From NCBI GenBank assembly GCA_963776205.1, contig CAVZLR010000004.1, forward strand, positions 372,001-436,000: DNA of 64,000 nt, written 5' to 3'. The DNA is from UBA4459 sp963776205 (GTDB lineage Bacteria; Bacteroidota; Bacteroidia; Bacteroidales; F082). Position numbers and translations under genes: made by a program. Under the pieces are notes generated by a model, which saw nothing but the letters and a program-made list of their open reading frames with translations, had not been told where the DNA came from and did no database searches. Shown here one piece after another: positions 51,305-61,790 of the stretch; position 1 is the first letter of the stretch; every line of letters starts with the position of its first letter.

Positions 51305-53217
51305 ATGAAGTCATTACATATTATTCTGCTTACATTATTTTCAGCAACAGTTGTTTTTGGTCAAATGTCAGGAAACCAACATTTGCCTTTTGAGATAAAA
51401 CAGGCATTATAAAAATGGAACGCGCTCGTCTTCAGGTTATCCAGGCCCGAATTACTGGCAAAACCATGCAAAATATGAAATTGATGTGCGTTTATTGCTA
51501 GGTGAAAACTTACTAAAAGGGGAAGAAAAAGTAAGCTATTTCAATAACAGTCCGGATACATTGGATAGAATTGTTATCCGGCTGTATCCTAATATTTATA
51601 AGAAAGGTAATCCGCGGGAATGGCCGATGGGACCTGAAGGTGAAAATGATGGTGTGATAATTGATTGGTTGTTGATAAATGGTGATAGTATTGATCTGGA
51701 TAATAGAAGAGATGCCTATGTTTTTGCAACAAACCTGACCGTTATGTTGCCGGAACCTTTGTTACCGGGAGATTCATTACTGATGGAAACGAGATGGAAA
51801 TTTGAGATTTCAGAAAGAACCCTGCGTATGGGAAATTATGGAAATAACAGGTATTTTATTGCTTACTGGTATCCGCAAATAGCTGTTTATGATGATATTG
51901 ATGGTTGGGACAGGGTAGAATACCTGGGAATGGTTGAATATTATAATGATTTCAATGAATTTGATGTGAAAATTTCAACACCTCCCGGATATGTTGTTTG
52001 GGCTACAGGAGAATTGGTAAATGAACGAGATATGTTTACGGATTATGTCCTTGGAAATTTAATGACAGCGCGATTAACCAATGAGATTACACGAATTTTT
52101 AGTGCTTCAGATTTTAAAAAAAGAAATAAGATTATCAGGTACGATGGTATCAATGCTTTTCATACCAATATCTGGCATTTTAAAGCATCGATGTTCCTGA
52201 CTTTTCTTTTGCAGTTACTCGTGATGTGAACTGGGATGGCTCATCGATTATGGTTGATACAACAACCAGAAGAAGGGTTTTTGTTGATGCTGTTTATGCT
52301 GACTCTGCCCGAACCTATCAACAATCGGCTGAATGGGCAAGAGCAAGTGTTGAATATATGTCATACGAATGCTGCCCGGTATTCCATTTCCCTACCCTCA
52401 CATGACAACAGTAAGTAATGATACCAGAGGAGGCGGGATGGAATCGCCCATGATGGCCAATAATGGTGACCCGGAAAGTGCTCCTGATGCAGCACTCACT
52501 ATTTTTCATGAGATTGCACATTCCTACTTCCCATTTTATTTGGGAACAAACGAGCGAAAATACGCCTGGATGGATGAAGGTTGGGCGGCATTTTTACCCC
52601 TTGGATTTAGCAAAGAGTATTTTCCTGACTATCCGTATGATACAAGGTCAATAAGTAGTTTTGAAAATATTAATGGGAAAGAAAGAGAAGCGACATTGAT
52701 GACATTATCATACAGTATAGGAGATTATGACAGTTACAGGAATCATGCGTATGTTCGTCCGGCTTTGGCATATTATTTTCTTCAGGATGCTTTGGGTGAC
52801 AGCCTTTTTAAGTTGGCATTGCATGAATATATGAACCGTTGGAATGGAAAACATCCATTACCTTATGATTTTTTCAATACATTTAATAATGTAACTGGTG
52901 AAGACCTGAACTGGTTTTTTGATCCTTGGTTTTATCAGCCATGCATATGCTGACCTGGGTATAAAAAAAATCACTAACGATAATAAAATTGTTGATTCAA
53001 AATTATGGTGGACTTCCATTGCCCATTGTAGTCACATGCGAGTTTGCTGATGGTACGATGGAGATGATCAGGAAAAATACATCGGTTTGGAGTTCAGGTG
53101 ATCTGGCCATAATTGTTCAAGTCGATTCAAACAAAATGATCAGGAAAGTTGTTTTAGGTACAGAGCTTAATTCCGGATGTTGATGAATGCAATAATGTAT
53201 TAGAGCCTGAACATTAA
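51305..53217 (+). CDS. Secreted M1-family zinc metallopeptidase
   Basis: From ATG 51305 a signal peptide ends VVFGQ. M1 aminopeptidase-type N-terminal beta domain follows: YEIDVRLLLGENLLKGEEK, NNSPDTLDRIVIRLYPNIY. The catalytic core has FHEIAHSYFPFYLG (HEXXH) and YAWMDEGWAAF, with the third zinc ligand Glu. Frame changes lie near 51410, 52210, 52360, 52940 and 53000. Length is about 637 residues. No T9SS sorting domain is visible at its end. It likely degrades peptides in the periplasm or outside. Confidence 0.88.
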
Positions 53218-53229
53218 TTAACTAATTCG

Positions 53230-53237
53230 TATTTTTG
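53230..53237 (+). promoter_or_regulatory. -7 element TATTTTTG before the subtilase
   Basis: An exact TAnnTTTG match, 18 bases before ATG 53256. Confidence 0.55.
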
Positions 53238-53255
53238 CCAATAAACCAAGTTATC

Positions 53256-54945
53256 ATGAAATTAAAAAATGTATTACCAGTTATTCTGTTGTTAATTTTC
53301 ACTTTCAGGGCGTTGCTCAAATAGCCCCAGATACATATTATATTCAGTTTACTGATAAAAATAATTCACCTTATTCAATTGATAATCCCCGACGAATTTT
53401 TAAGCCAGAGAGCTATAGATCGAAGGGTAAATCAGGGAATTGAAATAGTTGAGAACGATTTGCCTGTAAATCCTGAATATTTGCAAGGTGTGGCTGAGGC
53501 AGGTGCTATTATTCTTAATGCTACAAAATGGTTAAATGGAGTAACCATTTATACAGAAAGCCAGGCTGTAGTTGATGATATTCTTGCTTTACCATATGTA
53601 AGTAGTGCTTTGAAGCTTGGTTAACAAAGAAAGTACTGAAGAAAAGAGTTTTTTTAAAAATGAAAGCATTGGAGAATTGGACCCAAAAGTTTCAGTAATG
53701 AAATATCAACATCTGAACTAAATTATGGAGCAGCTGAAAATCAGATAGATCAAATAAATGGAATTCCGTTGCATAACTTGGGATATCCAGGGTCAGGGAA
53801 TGGTTATTGCGGTTCTGGATGGTGGATTTGTGGGCGTGCAGGAGCATCCTGTATTTGATAGTTTATGGGCAAATGATCAAATACTGGGAACCAGGGATTT
53901 TGTGCATCCACATGATCAAAATGTATTTACTGAAAGTGAACATGGAAAATCGGTCTTATCTACAATTGGAGCGAATAAGCCAGGACAGATGATAGGAACT
54001 GCTCCTAAAGCATAATTTTTGGTTGTTAAGGTCAGAAGATGTGATCACTGAGAATATTATAGAGGAATATAATTGGGTGTCGGCGGCTGAATTTGCGGAT
54101 AGCGTGGGTGCTGATGTAATCAATAGTTCATTGAGTTAGAGGATTTTGATTTGCCACAATGGGATCATTCATATGAAGATTTGGATGGAAATACAGCACT
54201 AGCAACAAATGGAGCTGATTTTGTAACAAGCAAAGGAATTCTGGTTTGCAATAGTGCCGGGAATTCAGGGGTTAGCGGATTTCCCTGGAATGGAGCTCCA
54301 GCTGATGCGGATAATATTTTATCAATAGGTGCAGTGAATGGAAATGGTACCAGGGCAGAATTCAGTTCAATCGGACCAACAGTTGATGGACGGATTAAAC
54401 CTGCAGTTATGGCACAAGGGTCAGGGACTATAGTTGCCCGAAATACGGAAGGAGTCGGACCTGGAAGTGGAACTTCTTATTCATCACCAATAATTGCAGG
54501 TATGAGCGCTTGTTTATGGCAGGCCAATCCAACAATGAAAGTGATGGAAATCCAGGATGCAATTAAAGAAAGTGCATCACGTGCTGATAATCCAGATAAT
54601 GAGTATGGTTGGGGAATTCCTGATTATATGGAAGCCCATGCTATTATGACAAACATTGAGAATCCTATTAATGCGGATAAAGATATCAGTGTAAAATTGT
54701 GGCCTAATCCTGTTGAATTCAGAACTCTCATCAAATAAGATCTAAGTCAAATAAATGATAAATATATCAGATTTGAATTATATAATTCACTGGGTTCGCT
54801 TATTTTAAGTGAAAACCATCAAATCTTCAATAATTCAACAATTTCATTATTCAATCATCAAATAGGAAATTTAAATACTGGCATTTATTTTCTGAAAATT
54901 AATTCAAATGAAAATATAATTACAAAAAAGTTAATTAAGCAATAA
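53256..54945 (+). CDS. Subtilisin-like (S8) protease with T9SS type A sorting domain
   Basis: A secreted serine protease of about 563 residues. The start is a signal peptide (NVLPVILLLIFTF). The pro-region has DEFLSQRAIDRR. The catalytic triad is Asp in IAVLDGGFVGV, His in ESEHGKSVLS and Ser in GSGTSYSSPIIAG. After a frame change near 54735 the C terminus reads YNSLGSLILSE and GIYFLKINSNENIITKKLI, the type A sorting signature cut during T9SS export. Other frame changes lie near 53310, 53625, 53725, 54010 and 54135. Probably surface bound or released. Confidence 0.9.
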
Positions 54946-54962
54946 AAGAGAATTCATGCATT

Positions 54963-54990
54963 AAAAAGCATCGCTTGTGATGCTTTTTTT
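54963..54990. terminator. Terminator after the subtilase
   Basis: A perfect 10-base stem AAAAAGCATC/GATGCTTTTT closes a 6-base loop GCTTGT and ends in a run of T, 17 bases after the stop. Confidence 0.85.
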
Positions 54991-55504
54991 GATGCTAATT
55001 TCATATTTTATTTAGAGGGTAGGAGGGGCCTTTATAGGAATCTAAATACAGTGTAGAATAACGTATCAAAATCTATTACACTGAATACATTCATAAATAA
55101 CTTTTATTAACACTTTTATTCAACTTTTCAACAATGTAAACATCGTAAAAGGGTATTACGTATGTATACATTTAAAAAATAATTATATTGATATAGAACT
55201 ATTTAGAATAGATTTCGTATACAATCGTATACAAATTCTTTCTTTTATGAACAGTGGTAAGAATTATATAAAATATTATAGATAATCAGATAACCAGTAT
55301 TTAAGAGTATTTAAAAATAATATACTTTAAATAAAATGTAGTATAAATTAATATTTTTGAATATTCTTAAAAATTGTTATATAATATCTTAGTAATAAGA
55401 TATATACAGTGATAAAATCTATAAAATAGATTAAATATAGTTATTATAGAACGAATTATCTGGTCAAGTAAATTTATAATTTACAATTATCAACAAATAA
55501 TAAT
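54991..55504. other. Long AT-rich intergenic region with inverted and direct repeats
   Basis: No convincing gene is visible in these 514 bases, the longest gap in the window. They hold a perfect tandem copy of TCGTATACAA (55215-55234) and three perfect inverted repeats: ATATCTTA-4-TAAGATAT at 55384-55403, AATCTAT-3-ATAGATT at 55416-55432, and GTAAAT-5-ATTTAC at 55468-55484. A related sequence ACGTATGTATACA is near 55158. These may be operators for the XRE regulator that follows. Three weak DnaA-box-like words (TTATTAACA, TTTTCAACA, TTATCAACA) also occur but lack the conserved sixth base. Confidence 0.55.
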
Positions 55505-55512
55505 TACATTTG
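55505..55512 (+). promoter_or_regulatory. -7 element TACATTTG before the XRE regulator
   Basis: An exact TAnnTTTG match, 20 bases before ATG 55533, with a 17-base palindrome ending 20 bases upstream. Confidence 0.55.
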
Positions 55513-55532
55513 CAAGTGTCTACTTTTAAATA

Positions 55533-56001
55533 ATGCTTCAAAGAATTAAGCAAATAATTGAGAAGGAAAAATTATCGTCTACCCAATTCGCATCCGAAAT
55601 TGGTGTACAAAGATCTGCGCTTTCCCATGTTTTATCCGGAAGAAATAATCCGAGCCTGGATTTTATGATGAAAATAAAAACCAGGTATCCGGATATTAAT
55701 CTTGATTGGTTGTTGCTTGGTAAGGGTAAAATGACGGGAGTAGCTGAAAAGAAAGAAAGTACACCAGATGCAAACTTCAAAAAAGGAACCTAAAAAGGAA
55801 GAATCAAAAGAAATTCAATTTTCAGGGTAAAACAGGATGAAGTGGATGAAGTTGTTGAAAGTAAGCATGTGAAGAAAAAAATTGATCAGCCAAAATCCGG
55901 TGAAATGCTTAATCGAGGGAGTGACAGATGCTGATTCTCCTCTGAAAATTATTCTACTATATCCGGATGATACTTACAAAACATTTAATCCCAGAAACTA
56001 A
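55533..56001 (+). CDS. XRE-family helix-turn-helix regulator
   Basis: The N-terminal 65 residues are a lambda-repressor-like HTH: LSSTQFASEIGVQRSALSHV, with SGRNNPSLDFMMKIK as the downstream helices and LDWLLLGKG at the end, the common Bacteroidota form. After frame changes near 55790, 55830 and 55905 a charged Lys/Glu linker leads to a short terminal segment PLKIILLYPDDTYKTF. Length is about 156 residues. The end segment recurs in related Bacteroidota XRE proteins; its role is not known. The repeat-rich upstream DNA suggests autoregulation. Confidence 0.8.
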
Positions 56002-56002
56002 A

Positions 56003-56030
56003 AAAGCTAAAGTCTGATAACTTTAGCTTT
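56003..56030. terminator. Bidirectional terminator between XRE regulator and ndk
   Basis: A perfect 11-base stem AAAGCTAAAGT/ACTTTAGCTTT closes the loop CTGATA, with T-rich flanks on both strands. Confidence 0.8.
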
Positions 56031-56050
56031 TGTTTTTAAAAATAATAGCT

Positions 56051-56475
56051 TTAATAATTCCACTCTCTTGTTAGAGAAGTAGAAATTACTCTCGATCACT
56101 GCATTTTCGTCACTATCTGAACCATGAACTGCATTAGCTTCAATGTTTGTACCGTAAAGTTTTCTAATAGTACCTTCAGCAGCATCTTCCGGGTTAGTTG
56201 CACCAATAAAGTTTCTGTAAGCTTCAACTGCATTCTCTTTTTCCAGCACTGCTGCAATGATAGGTCCTGACGACATAAAATCTGTTAACCCTTGATAAAA
56301 TGGCCGCTCTTTATGAACTGCATAAAATTGTTCTGCTTCTTTTTTTGTTAATTTCGTGTATTTCAGTGCTTTGATCTCGAAATCCACCAGCAATGATCTG
56401 ATCTATAATTTTACCCATATATCCTTTAGCAATTGCTTTGGGTTTGATCATTGTAAATGTTATGTTTCCTGACAT
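56051..56475 (-). CDS. ndk: Nucleoside diphosphate kinase
   Basis: NDK balances nucleoside triphosphate pools by ping-pong phosphotransfer. The start from ATG 56475 reads GNITFTMIKPKAIAKGYMG, then after a frame change near 56395 EIKALKYTKLTKKEAEQFY. The active-site region ANAVHGSDSDENA contains the phosphorylated histidine. One frame runs on to 56007 through the terminator stem, while a one-base shift gives a stop at 56051, which leaves the hairpin intergenic; I use the latter. Length is about 141 residues, normal for the family. Confidence 0.9.
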
Positions 56476-56499
56476 GAGATATGTTATTTAAATTTTGAG

Positions 56500-56507
56500 C
56501 AAAAGTA
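56500..56507 (-). promoter_or_regulatory. -7 element TACTTTTG before ndk
   Basis: A minus-strand TAnnTTTG match, 24 bases before ATG 56475. Confidence 0.5.
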
Positions 56508-56603
56508 ACAGAATAATGCAATAATTTATAAATGGGTTAGTGTAAACAATCAAATGCTTGATTATACTGAGGTTAACAGTAGTTTTTTAAGGTATTAATT
56601 TTT

Positions 56604-56611
56604 TATCTTTG
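56604..56611 (+). promoter_or_regulatory. -7 element TATCTTTG before nrnA
   Basis: An exact TAnnTTTG match, 19 bases before ATG 56631. Confidence 0.55.
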
Positions 56612-56630
56612 TCGGTTAATAAGAAGCAGT

Positions 56631-57679
56631 ATGAATAAATTCCAGGTTGAACAGATAAAAAAGATTAAAAAATTATTGTCGGAAAAGCGAAAAATTGTCA
56701 TTACAACGCATAATAATCCTGATGGTGATGCCATTGGATCATCTATGGCATTATATCATTTTCTTAAAAAACAAGGTCATAAAGTAGATGCGATTGTACC
56801 AAATATGTATCCGCAATTTTTAGCATGGATTCCCGGAAGTAAAAAAATGATTGTTTATGAAAATCAGTCGGCTAAAGCTCAAACATTGCTGGCTCAGGCT
56901 GAAATTGTATTTTGTTTAGACTATAATGCAATTCACCGAACAGGAAGTCTGGCAGATATACTTGACCGTACAGAAGCAAAAAGAGTATTGATTGATCATC
57001 ATATTGATCCGGAAACTGAAAGTTTTGATTATTGTATATCAACGGTTAATACTTCTTCCACTGCTGAATTGGTGTACAATTTTATAGAACAAATGGGCGG
57101 ATTAGAACTCATCGACAAGCCAATAGCAGAAAGTTTATACGCAGGTATTGTGACTGATACCGGGTCTTTCAGTTTTTCCTGCAACAATAAAGAAACTTTT
57201 GAAGTCACCGCTGATCTGATTGGCCGGGGTGTGGATGCCCAAAAATTACACCGTTTGATTTATGATACATTTTCAGAAGACAGATTACGTTTGCTGGGGT
57301 TATGCTATTCATAACCGGATGATTGTCTGGGAAGAATTTAACACTGCTCTTATATATTTAACCAAAGCTGATTTGAAGAAATATAATTTTCAGGTAGGTG
57401 ATACTGAAGGGATTGTAAATTATCCACTTGACCATGGAAAAGATCAATCAATCCATTCTCCTGACAGAAAAAGAAAAAATGATCAGGATGTCCTTCCGAT
57501 CCAAAGGAAAATTTTCGGTGAATGATTTTGTAAGAAAACATTTTAATGGCGGGGGACATATGAATGCGGCAGGGGGAAAATCATTTACTACAATAGAAAA
57601 AACAATCGAGGAGGTGAAAGCTATTTTACCTGCTTATAAAAAAGAACTAAATTACATTTTAAGTTATAAATCGAAATAA
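56631..57679 (+). CDS. nrnA: DHH-family oligoribonuclease/pAp phosphatase NrnA
   Basis: NrnA degrades nanoRNAs and dephosphorylates pAp. The DHH domain has ITTHNNPDGDAIGSS (residues 25-38) and VLIDHHIDPE, with ESLYAGIVTDTGSFSFSC. The DHHA1 domain has MSFRSKGKFSVNDFVRKHF and NGGGHMNAAGG. Frame changes lie near 57305 and 57450. Length is about 349 residues. The order ndk (divergent)-nrnA-FKBP lipoprotein is a conserved Bacteroidota layout. Confidence 0.9.
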
Positions 57680-57681
57680 TA

Positions 57682-58213
57682 TTGTTCAGAAAATTAATAT
57701 ATCTGGTTATTAATTCTGATTACTGTAAGTAGTTGTGAATTAGATGATAACTCAAAAGAGGCAAAGTCACTGGATCAAAAAACAAGCGCAAATGAAGCAT
57801 TGGAAAAAGCGAATAAGTATTTGATCCGTACTGAATATGAAGACATCGAAAATTATATCAGAAGACACCAGTTGGAAATGGAGGAAACTGGCAGTGGCTT
57901 GCGTTATATGTTCATTGAAAAAGGAAATGGCATAAAAGCTGAAACCGGAAAAATAGTAGTACTGGAATATAATGTAAAGTTATTGACAGGAGATCTCATC
58001 TATTCTTCCGATATGGACGGCCAGAAAATATTTAAAATAGGAAAGGGAAATGTGGAAAGCGGATTGGAAGAGGCCATGCAATTTTTAAGAGTTGGTGATA
58101 AAGTTAAACTGATTTTACCTGCACATTTGGCCTATGGATTGTTGGGTGATAATAATAAAATCCCACCTCGAAGCACACTTATATATGACATTGAAGTTGT
58201 TGAAATTAAGTAA
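57682..58213 (+). CDS. gldI: FKBP-type peptidyl-prolyl isomerase lipoprotein (GldI-like)
   Basis: A TTG at 57682 opens a short signal segment. After a frame change near 57715 it continues ILITVSSCELDDNS, giving a lipobox cysteine. The FKBP domain has GKIVVLEYNVKLLTGDLIYSS, GLEEAMQFLRVGDKVKLIL, PAHLAYGLLGDNNKIPPRST and LIYDIEVVEI. Length is about 177 residues. In Flavobacteriia the gliding lipoprotein GldI is encoded beside the DHH phosphoesterase, so position and lipobox support a GldI-like identity. Motility itself cannot be inferred. Confidence 0.7.
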
Positions 58214-58376
58214 TATAACGCATATATTAATGTATACTTTTATGTGAAAAGTAATTTCTTATAAATAATTTATTAACAAACCTTTTGATAATTCATTTCA
58301 CCTTGTTATTTTTATAAACAATTTGTGTTAATTCTGTGGACAGCGCGAAGTGGTATAAAATGAAAGAATAAAAACT

Positions 58377-60259
58377 ATGGAAGACCTTACTAAAATGAAT
58401 GAACTAACGCTTCATAATCCTGAAGATTATATCGAAAAAGGGAATGCCAAAAGAGACCTTTCTGATTATAAAGGTGCAATTAAAGAGTATGATAAAGCGA
58501 TAGAACTCAATCCAAAGCAAAACAGTGCTTATTACAACAGGGGTATTGCAAAAAGAAATGCCGGGATTGGCAGAAGAAGCTATTGCTGACTATGATATAG
58601 CCATTACAAATTGATCCGGATGACCATTTTGCCTACAATAACAGGGGTATTGCAAAAGCTGACCTGGGTAAGAATATGGAAGCCATTGAAGATTATGATC
58701 AATCAATCGAATTGAATGAAGAATTTTCAATAGCATTTAATAACAGGGGCATTGCAAAGGCAGAATTAACCTTATATGAAGAAGCGATTGCGGATTATAC
58801 AAAAGCCATTGAACTTGACAATGAGTATGCAAGAGCTTTTTATAACAGGGGAAATGCCAAAGCGAACTCTATCTCTTTTTGAGGAAGCCATTATCGATTA
58901 TAATACTGCAATTGAATTAAATCCGGTTGATGGTAAAGCATATAACAACAGAGGAATTGCAAAAGCAAATCTGAACGGAATGAAGATGCCATTGAAGATT
59001 TTGATGAGGCGATTGAATTAAACCCGCAAGATGTTGTAGCATATTATAATCGTGGTATTGCTAAAGCAAAACTGGAAAGAAATGAGGATGCAATAAAAGA
59101 TTATGATCGTGCTTTGGAACTGTTACCGGATGATGGATCTGCATTTTATAACAGGGGCTTGGCTAAGGCAAAGATGGCGGATTATGAAAATGCCATTAAG
59201 GATTTTGATCAAGCCATAAGTTTGAATTCTGAATATACAAGTGCTTACAATAACAGGGGTAGAGCCAAGGCTAATTTAAATCTAAATGAAGATGCCATTA
59301 GCTGATTTTGATAAGGCCATTGTATTTAAATCCTGAATACGTAATTGCGTTCAATAATCGGGGAATGGCAAAAGCTGAATTGAAACGATTTCGAGGAAGC
59401 TATTGAGGATTATGATAAAGCAATTGAATTAGATCCGGAACATGATAATGCTTTTTTTAACAGAGGATTAGCAAAAGCAAGTATTGGACAGTATGAGGAA
59501 TCAATTGAGGATTATGACCGGGCCATTGCATTAAATCAGGAATATACAAAAGCATTCCATAACAGGGGATTAGCAAAAGCCAACCTGAAAATGCATGAAG
59601 AAGCTATTATAGATTACACCTAAAGCAATTGAACTTGATGATCAATACGTAAAAGCATATAATAACAGGGGTATCGCAAAAGCTGAACTTAAATTATTCG
59701 AAGAAGCCATTCTAGACTATGATGAGGCTATCAAACTTGATGCAACAAATTCAGGAGCTTATTATAATCGTGGGCTTGGCCAAAGCAGCTCTAGAACAAT
59801 TTGAAGAGTCCATTAAAGATTTTGACAAATCAATCCAGTTAAATCCTGAATATACTTCAAAAACAAAAGAAGGTGAAGAATTGTAAAAGAATCTACATCA
59901 GATACAAAAAGTGATGCTAAACAGCTGGCAGCAGATGATAAGATAGATTATTTTTTAAGGGGAAAAACCAAGGCCGATCTCGGGATGCATGAAAGTGCAA
60001 TAAAAGATTTCACTAAGGCAATTAATCTTGATGCAGAAAATGAAAAGGCTTTTTATCAACGTGGATTGGCATACCTGAAACTGAAAAATGAAGTGGATGC
60101 CCTGGCAGATTTTAAATCAGCCATAACCTTAAATCCTGATTTTGAAGAAGCTTTAAATGAGATCATATTGTTGGAAAACAGCCTGGAAGATGGAGAAACA
60201 TGAAAGTTTCATCATCTGACGAAGAAATAGCTGAAAATAAAGAAAATAAGAAAAAATAG
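58377..60259 (+). CDS. Tandem TPR repeat protein (about 16 repeats)
   Basis: The protein is almost wholly made of 34-residue tetratricopeptide repeats, encoded by a 102-base period. The recurring core is AYNNRGIAKAxLxxxEEAI followed by DYDKAIELNPE. I count about 16 copies from 58400 to 60170. An acidic/Lys-Ser-rich insert of about 25 residues near 59870 precedes the last two. The tail is acidic and Lys-rich, ending at TAG 60257. At least ten frame changes occur, most explained by one extra base beside an identical base. No signal peptide is visible. Function is probably a protein-binding scaffold. Confidence 0.8.
58400..60170 (+). repeat. 102-base tandem repeat array coding TPRs
   Basis: A 102-base unit containing aataacaggggtattgcaaa or close variants recurs about 16 times. 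Copies differ by scattered substitutions and are therefore diverged, not a recent expansion. Confidence 0.75.
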
Positions 60260-60301
60260 CATTTCTGTAAGTCATTATATCGCATAGTTTAAATAAAGAA
60301 T

Positions 60302-60309
60302 TACCTTTG
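60302..60309 (+). promoter_or_regulatory. -7 element TACCTTTG before the FKBP lipoprotein gene
   Basis: An exact TAnnTTTG match, 51 bases before ATG 60361. Confidence 0.5.
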
Positions 60310-60360
60310 CAGCCTTTGAGCCGTTCAAAGGAAATATACTATTAACTTAAATAATAAAAC

Positions 60361-61232
60361 ATGAAAAGAATTTTTGTTCATAATTGTATTGGCGGTATCG
60401 GTTGGGTTTATAAGTTCGTGTCAGGAACAATCTGAATTCCCTGGCTATGAAAAAACTGCAACAGGACTTTATTACAAATTTCACACGGATGTTGAAGATA
60501 CATTATATCCTAAAGTAGGTGATTTTGTGGATGTAGACATGATTTATGCTACTGAAGATACTGTGATGTTTGATAGCAGGGATTTACCAAAACCAATGCA
60601 AATGCCAATGGTTGAATCTGTTCATGCAGGTGATATATACGAAGGTATGGCGTTAATGAATATTGGTGACAGTGCTACATTTATCTGTAATGCGGACTCG
60701 GTTTTAACAAAACTATTTCGTTTCAGGTCGATTCCTCCAGAATTGGATTCTGTTAGAGGACATTTATTTCCATGTGAAGATGAAAGATATCATGTCGAAA
60801 GAAGCCATGGATGCCAAACGTGATGCTGAAATGAAGAAATTGGAAAGTGAAGAATTGGAACTGCGTAATGCTTATTTATTAGAGAATTATCCCGATGCAG
60901 AGCCAACTGAGAGTGGATTATTCTTTATAAGTGAGAAAAATGGTTCTGGAAGCAAACCTGAAGTCTGGTCAGAAAGTAAAAGTACATTATACCGGAATGT
61001 TCCTGGATGGTACTAAATTCGACAGCTCCGTTGACAGGGGACAACCATTTGAGTTTACACTGGGTCAAAAACAGGTGATAAGTGGATGGGACGAAGGTAT
61101 TGCAATGATGAGAAAAGGTGGTAAAGCTATTCTGGTAATTCCTTCCGATATAGCTTACGGACCTTCTGGTAGAGGTAGTATTCCTCCATTCTCAACATTG
61201 TATTTGAAGTTGAATTGATAGATTTCGAATAA
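60361..61232 (+). CDS. Two-domain FKBP-type peptidyl-prolyl isomerase lipoprotein
   Basis: From ATG 60361 a frame change near 60377 leads to VLAVSVGFISSC, a lipobox. The first FKBP-like domain (TGLYYKFHTDVEDTLYPKVG, GDIYEGMALMNIGDSATFI) looks divergent. A Lys/Glu-rich helix (KEAMDAKRDAEMKKLESEE) links it to a canonical second domain: GQKVKVHYTGMFLDGTKFDS, GQKQVISGWDEGIAMM and PSDIAYGPSGRGSIPPFS. Frame changes lie near 60770, 60960 and 61205; the corrected end is VFEVELIDFE at TAA 61230. Length is about 290 residues. Proline isomerisation of envelope proteins is the likely role. Confidence 0.85.
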
Positions 61233-61251
61233 GGTATTTAAAAGTATTTTG

Positions 61252-61289
61252 AAAAAGGCCAAATCTGTTTTTCAGGTTTGGCCTTTTTT
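61252..61289. terminator. Bidirectional terminator after the FKBP gene
   Basis: A perfect 12-base stem AAAAAGGCCAAA/TTTGGCCTTTTT, extended by an inner CTG/CAG, closes a TTTTT loop and lies between the convergent genes. Confidence 0.85.
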
Positions 61290-61771
61290 AATTGTACTTG
61301 CCAGTATCAGACTTGTATATTTTCCAGAGTTTATCAAACTGGAGCTCGTGTGACTTATACACTTTATTATTCTGCAGCTCCAATACAACACGAAAAGAGT
61401 TTAAATGCGTCATACTTTCTGTAATCGCCTTTTTCAAAACTTCATACGAGCACAATGTGTCAGTAGTCACTAAGTGTTTGATATCTAAATGGCAAAGATA
61501 ATTCAGGGAAAACTTCTGAGATTGATAAGTGTTTGAATTCTCGTTGTTTAGAAATTAATTCAATGTTTATTTCACGGATGGTTATATCACTCTTGGCGTG
61601 AACTCGAATAATAAATTCATCAATTTTCCGCTCTTTTTTTGTGATTAGTATATCTAAAGATAGTTCAGGATACTTTTGGTGTGACAATCTTAAATAGCGT
61701 GTATTTGAGCGTAATTGCCATATAATGACACCGATAATAATAATCGTAAAAACGATAATATATGAAATCAT
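61288..61771 (-). CDS. Hypothetical membrane-anchored protein
   Basis: From ATG 61771 one hydrophobic helix (ISYIIVFTIIIIGVIIW) is followed by a soluble part of about 140 residues: SLDILITKKERKIDEFIIRV, IREINIELISKQREF. After a frame change near 61470 it continues LCSYEVLKKAITESMTHLN and HELQFDKLWKIYKSD. Total is about 161 residues. The predicted orientation is one N-terminal anchor with a C-terminal domain. It is 19 bases downstream of the MscS-type gene and likely co-transcribed. No known family is recognised. Confidence 0.6.
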
Positions 61772-61790
61772 TGAAATTTTAAAAATTGGT

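Noticed and set aside
54991..55504. Replication origin
   Set aside because: No proper TTATCCACA boxes are present and the nearest replication genes are over 30 kb away; kept only as a regulatory region.
58400..60170. Regular repeats that could suggest a CRISPR array
   Set aside because: The period is 102 bases, the repeats code for TPR motifs throughout, and no unique spacers exist.
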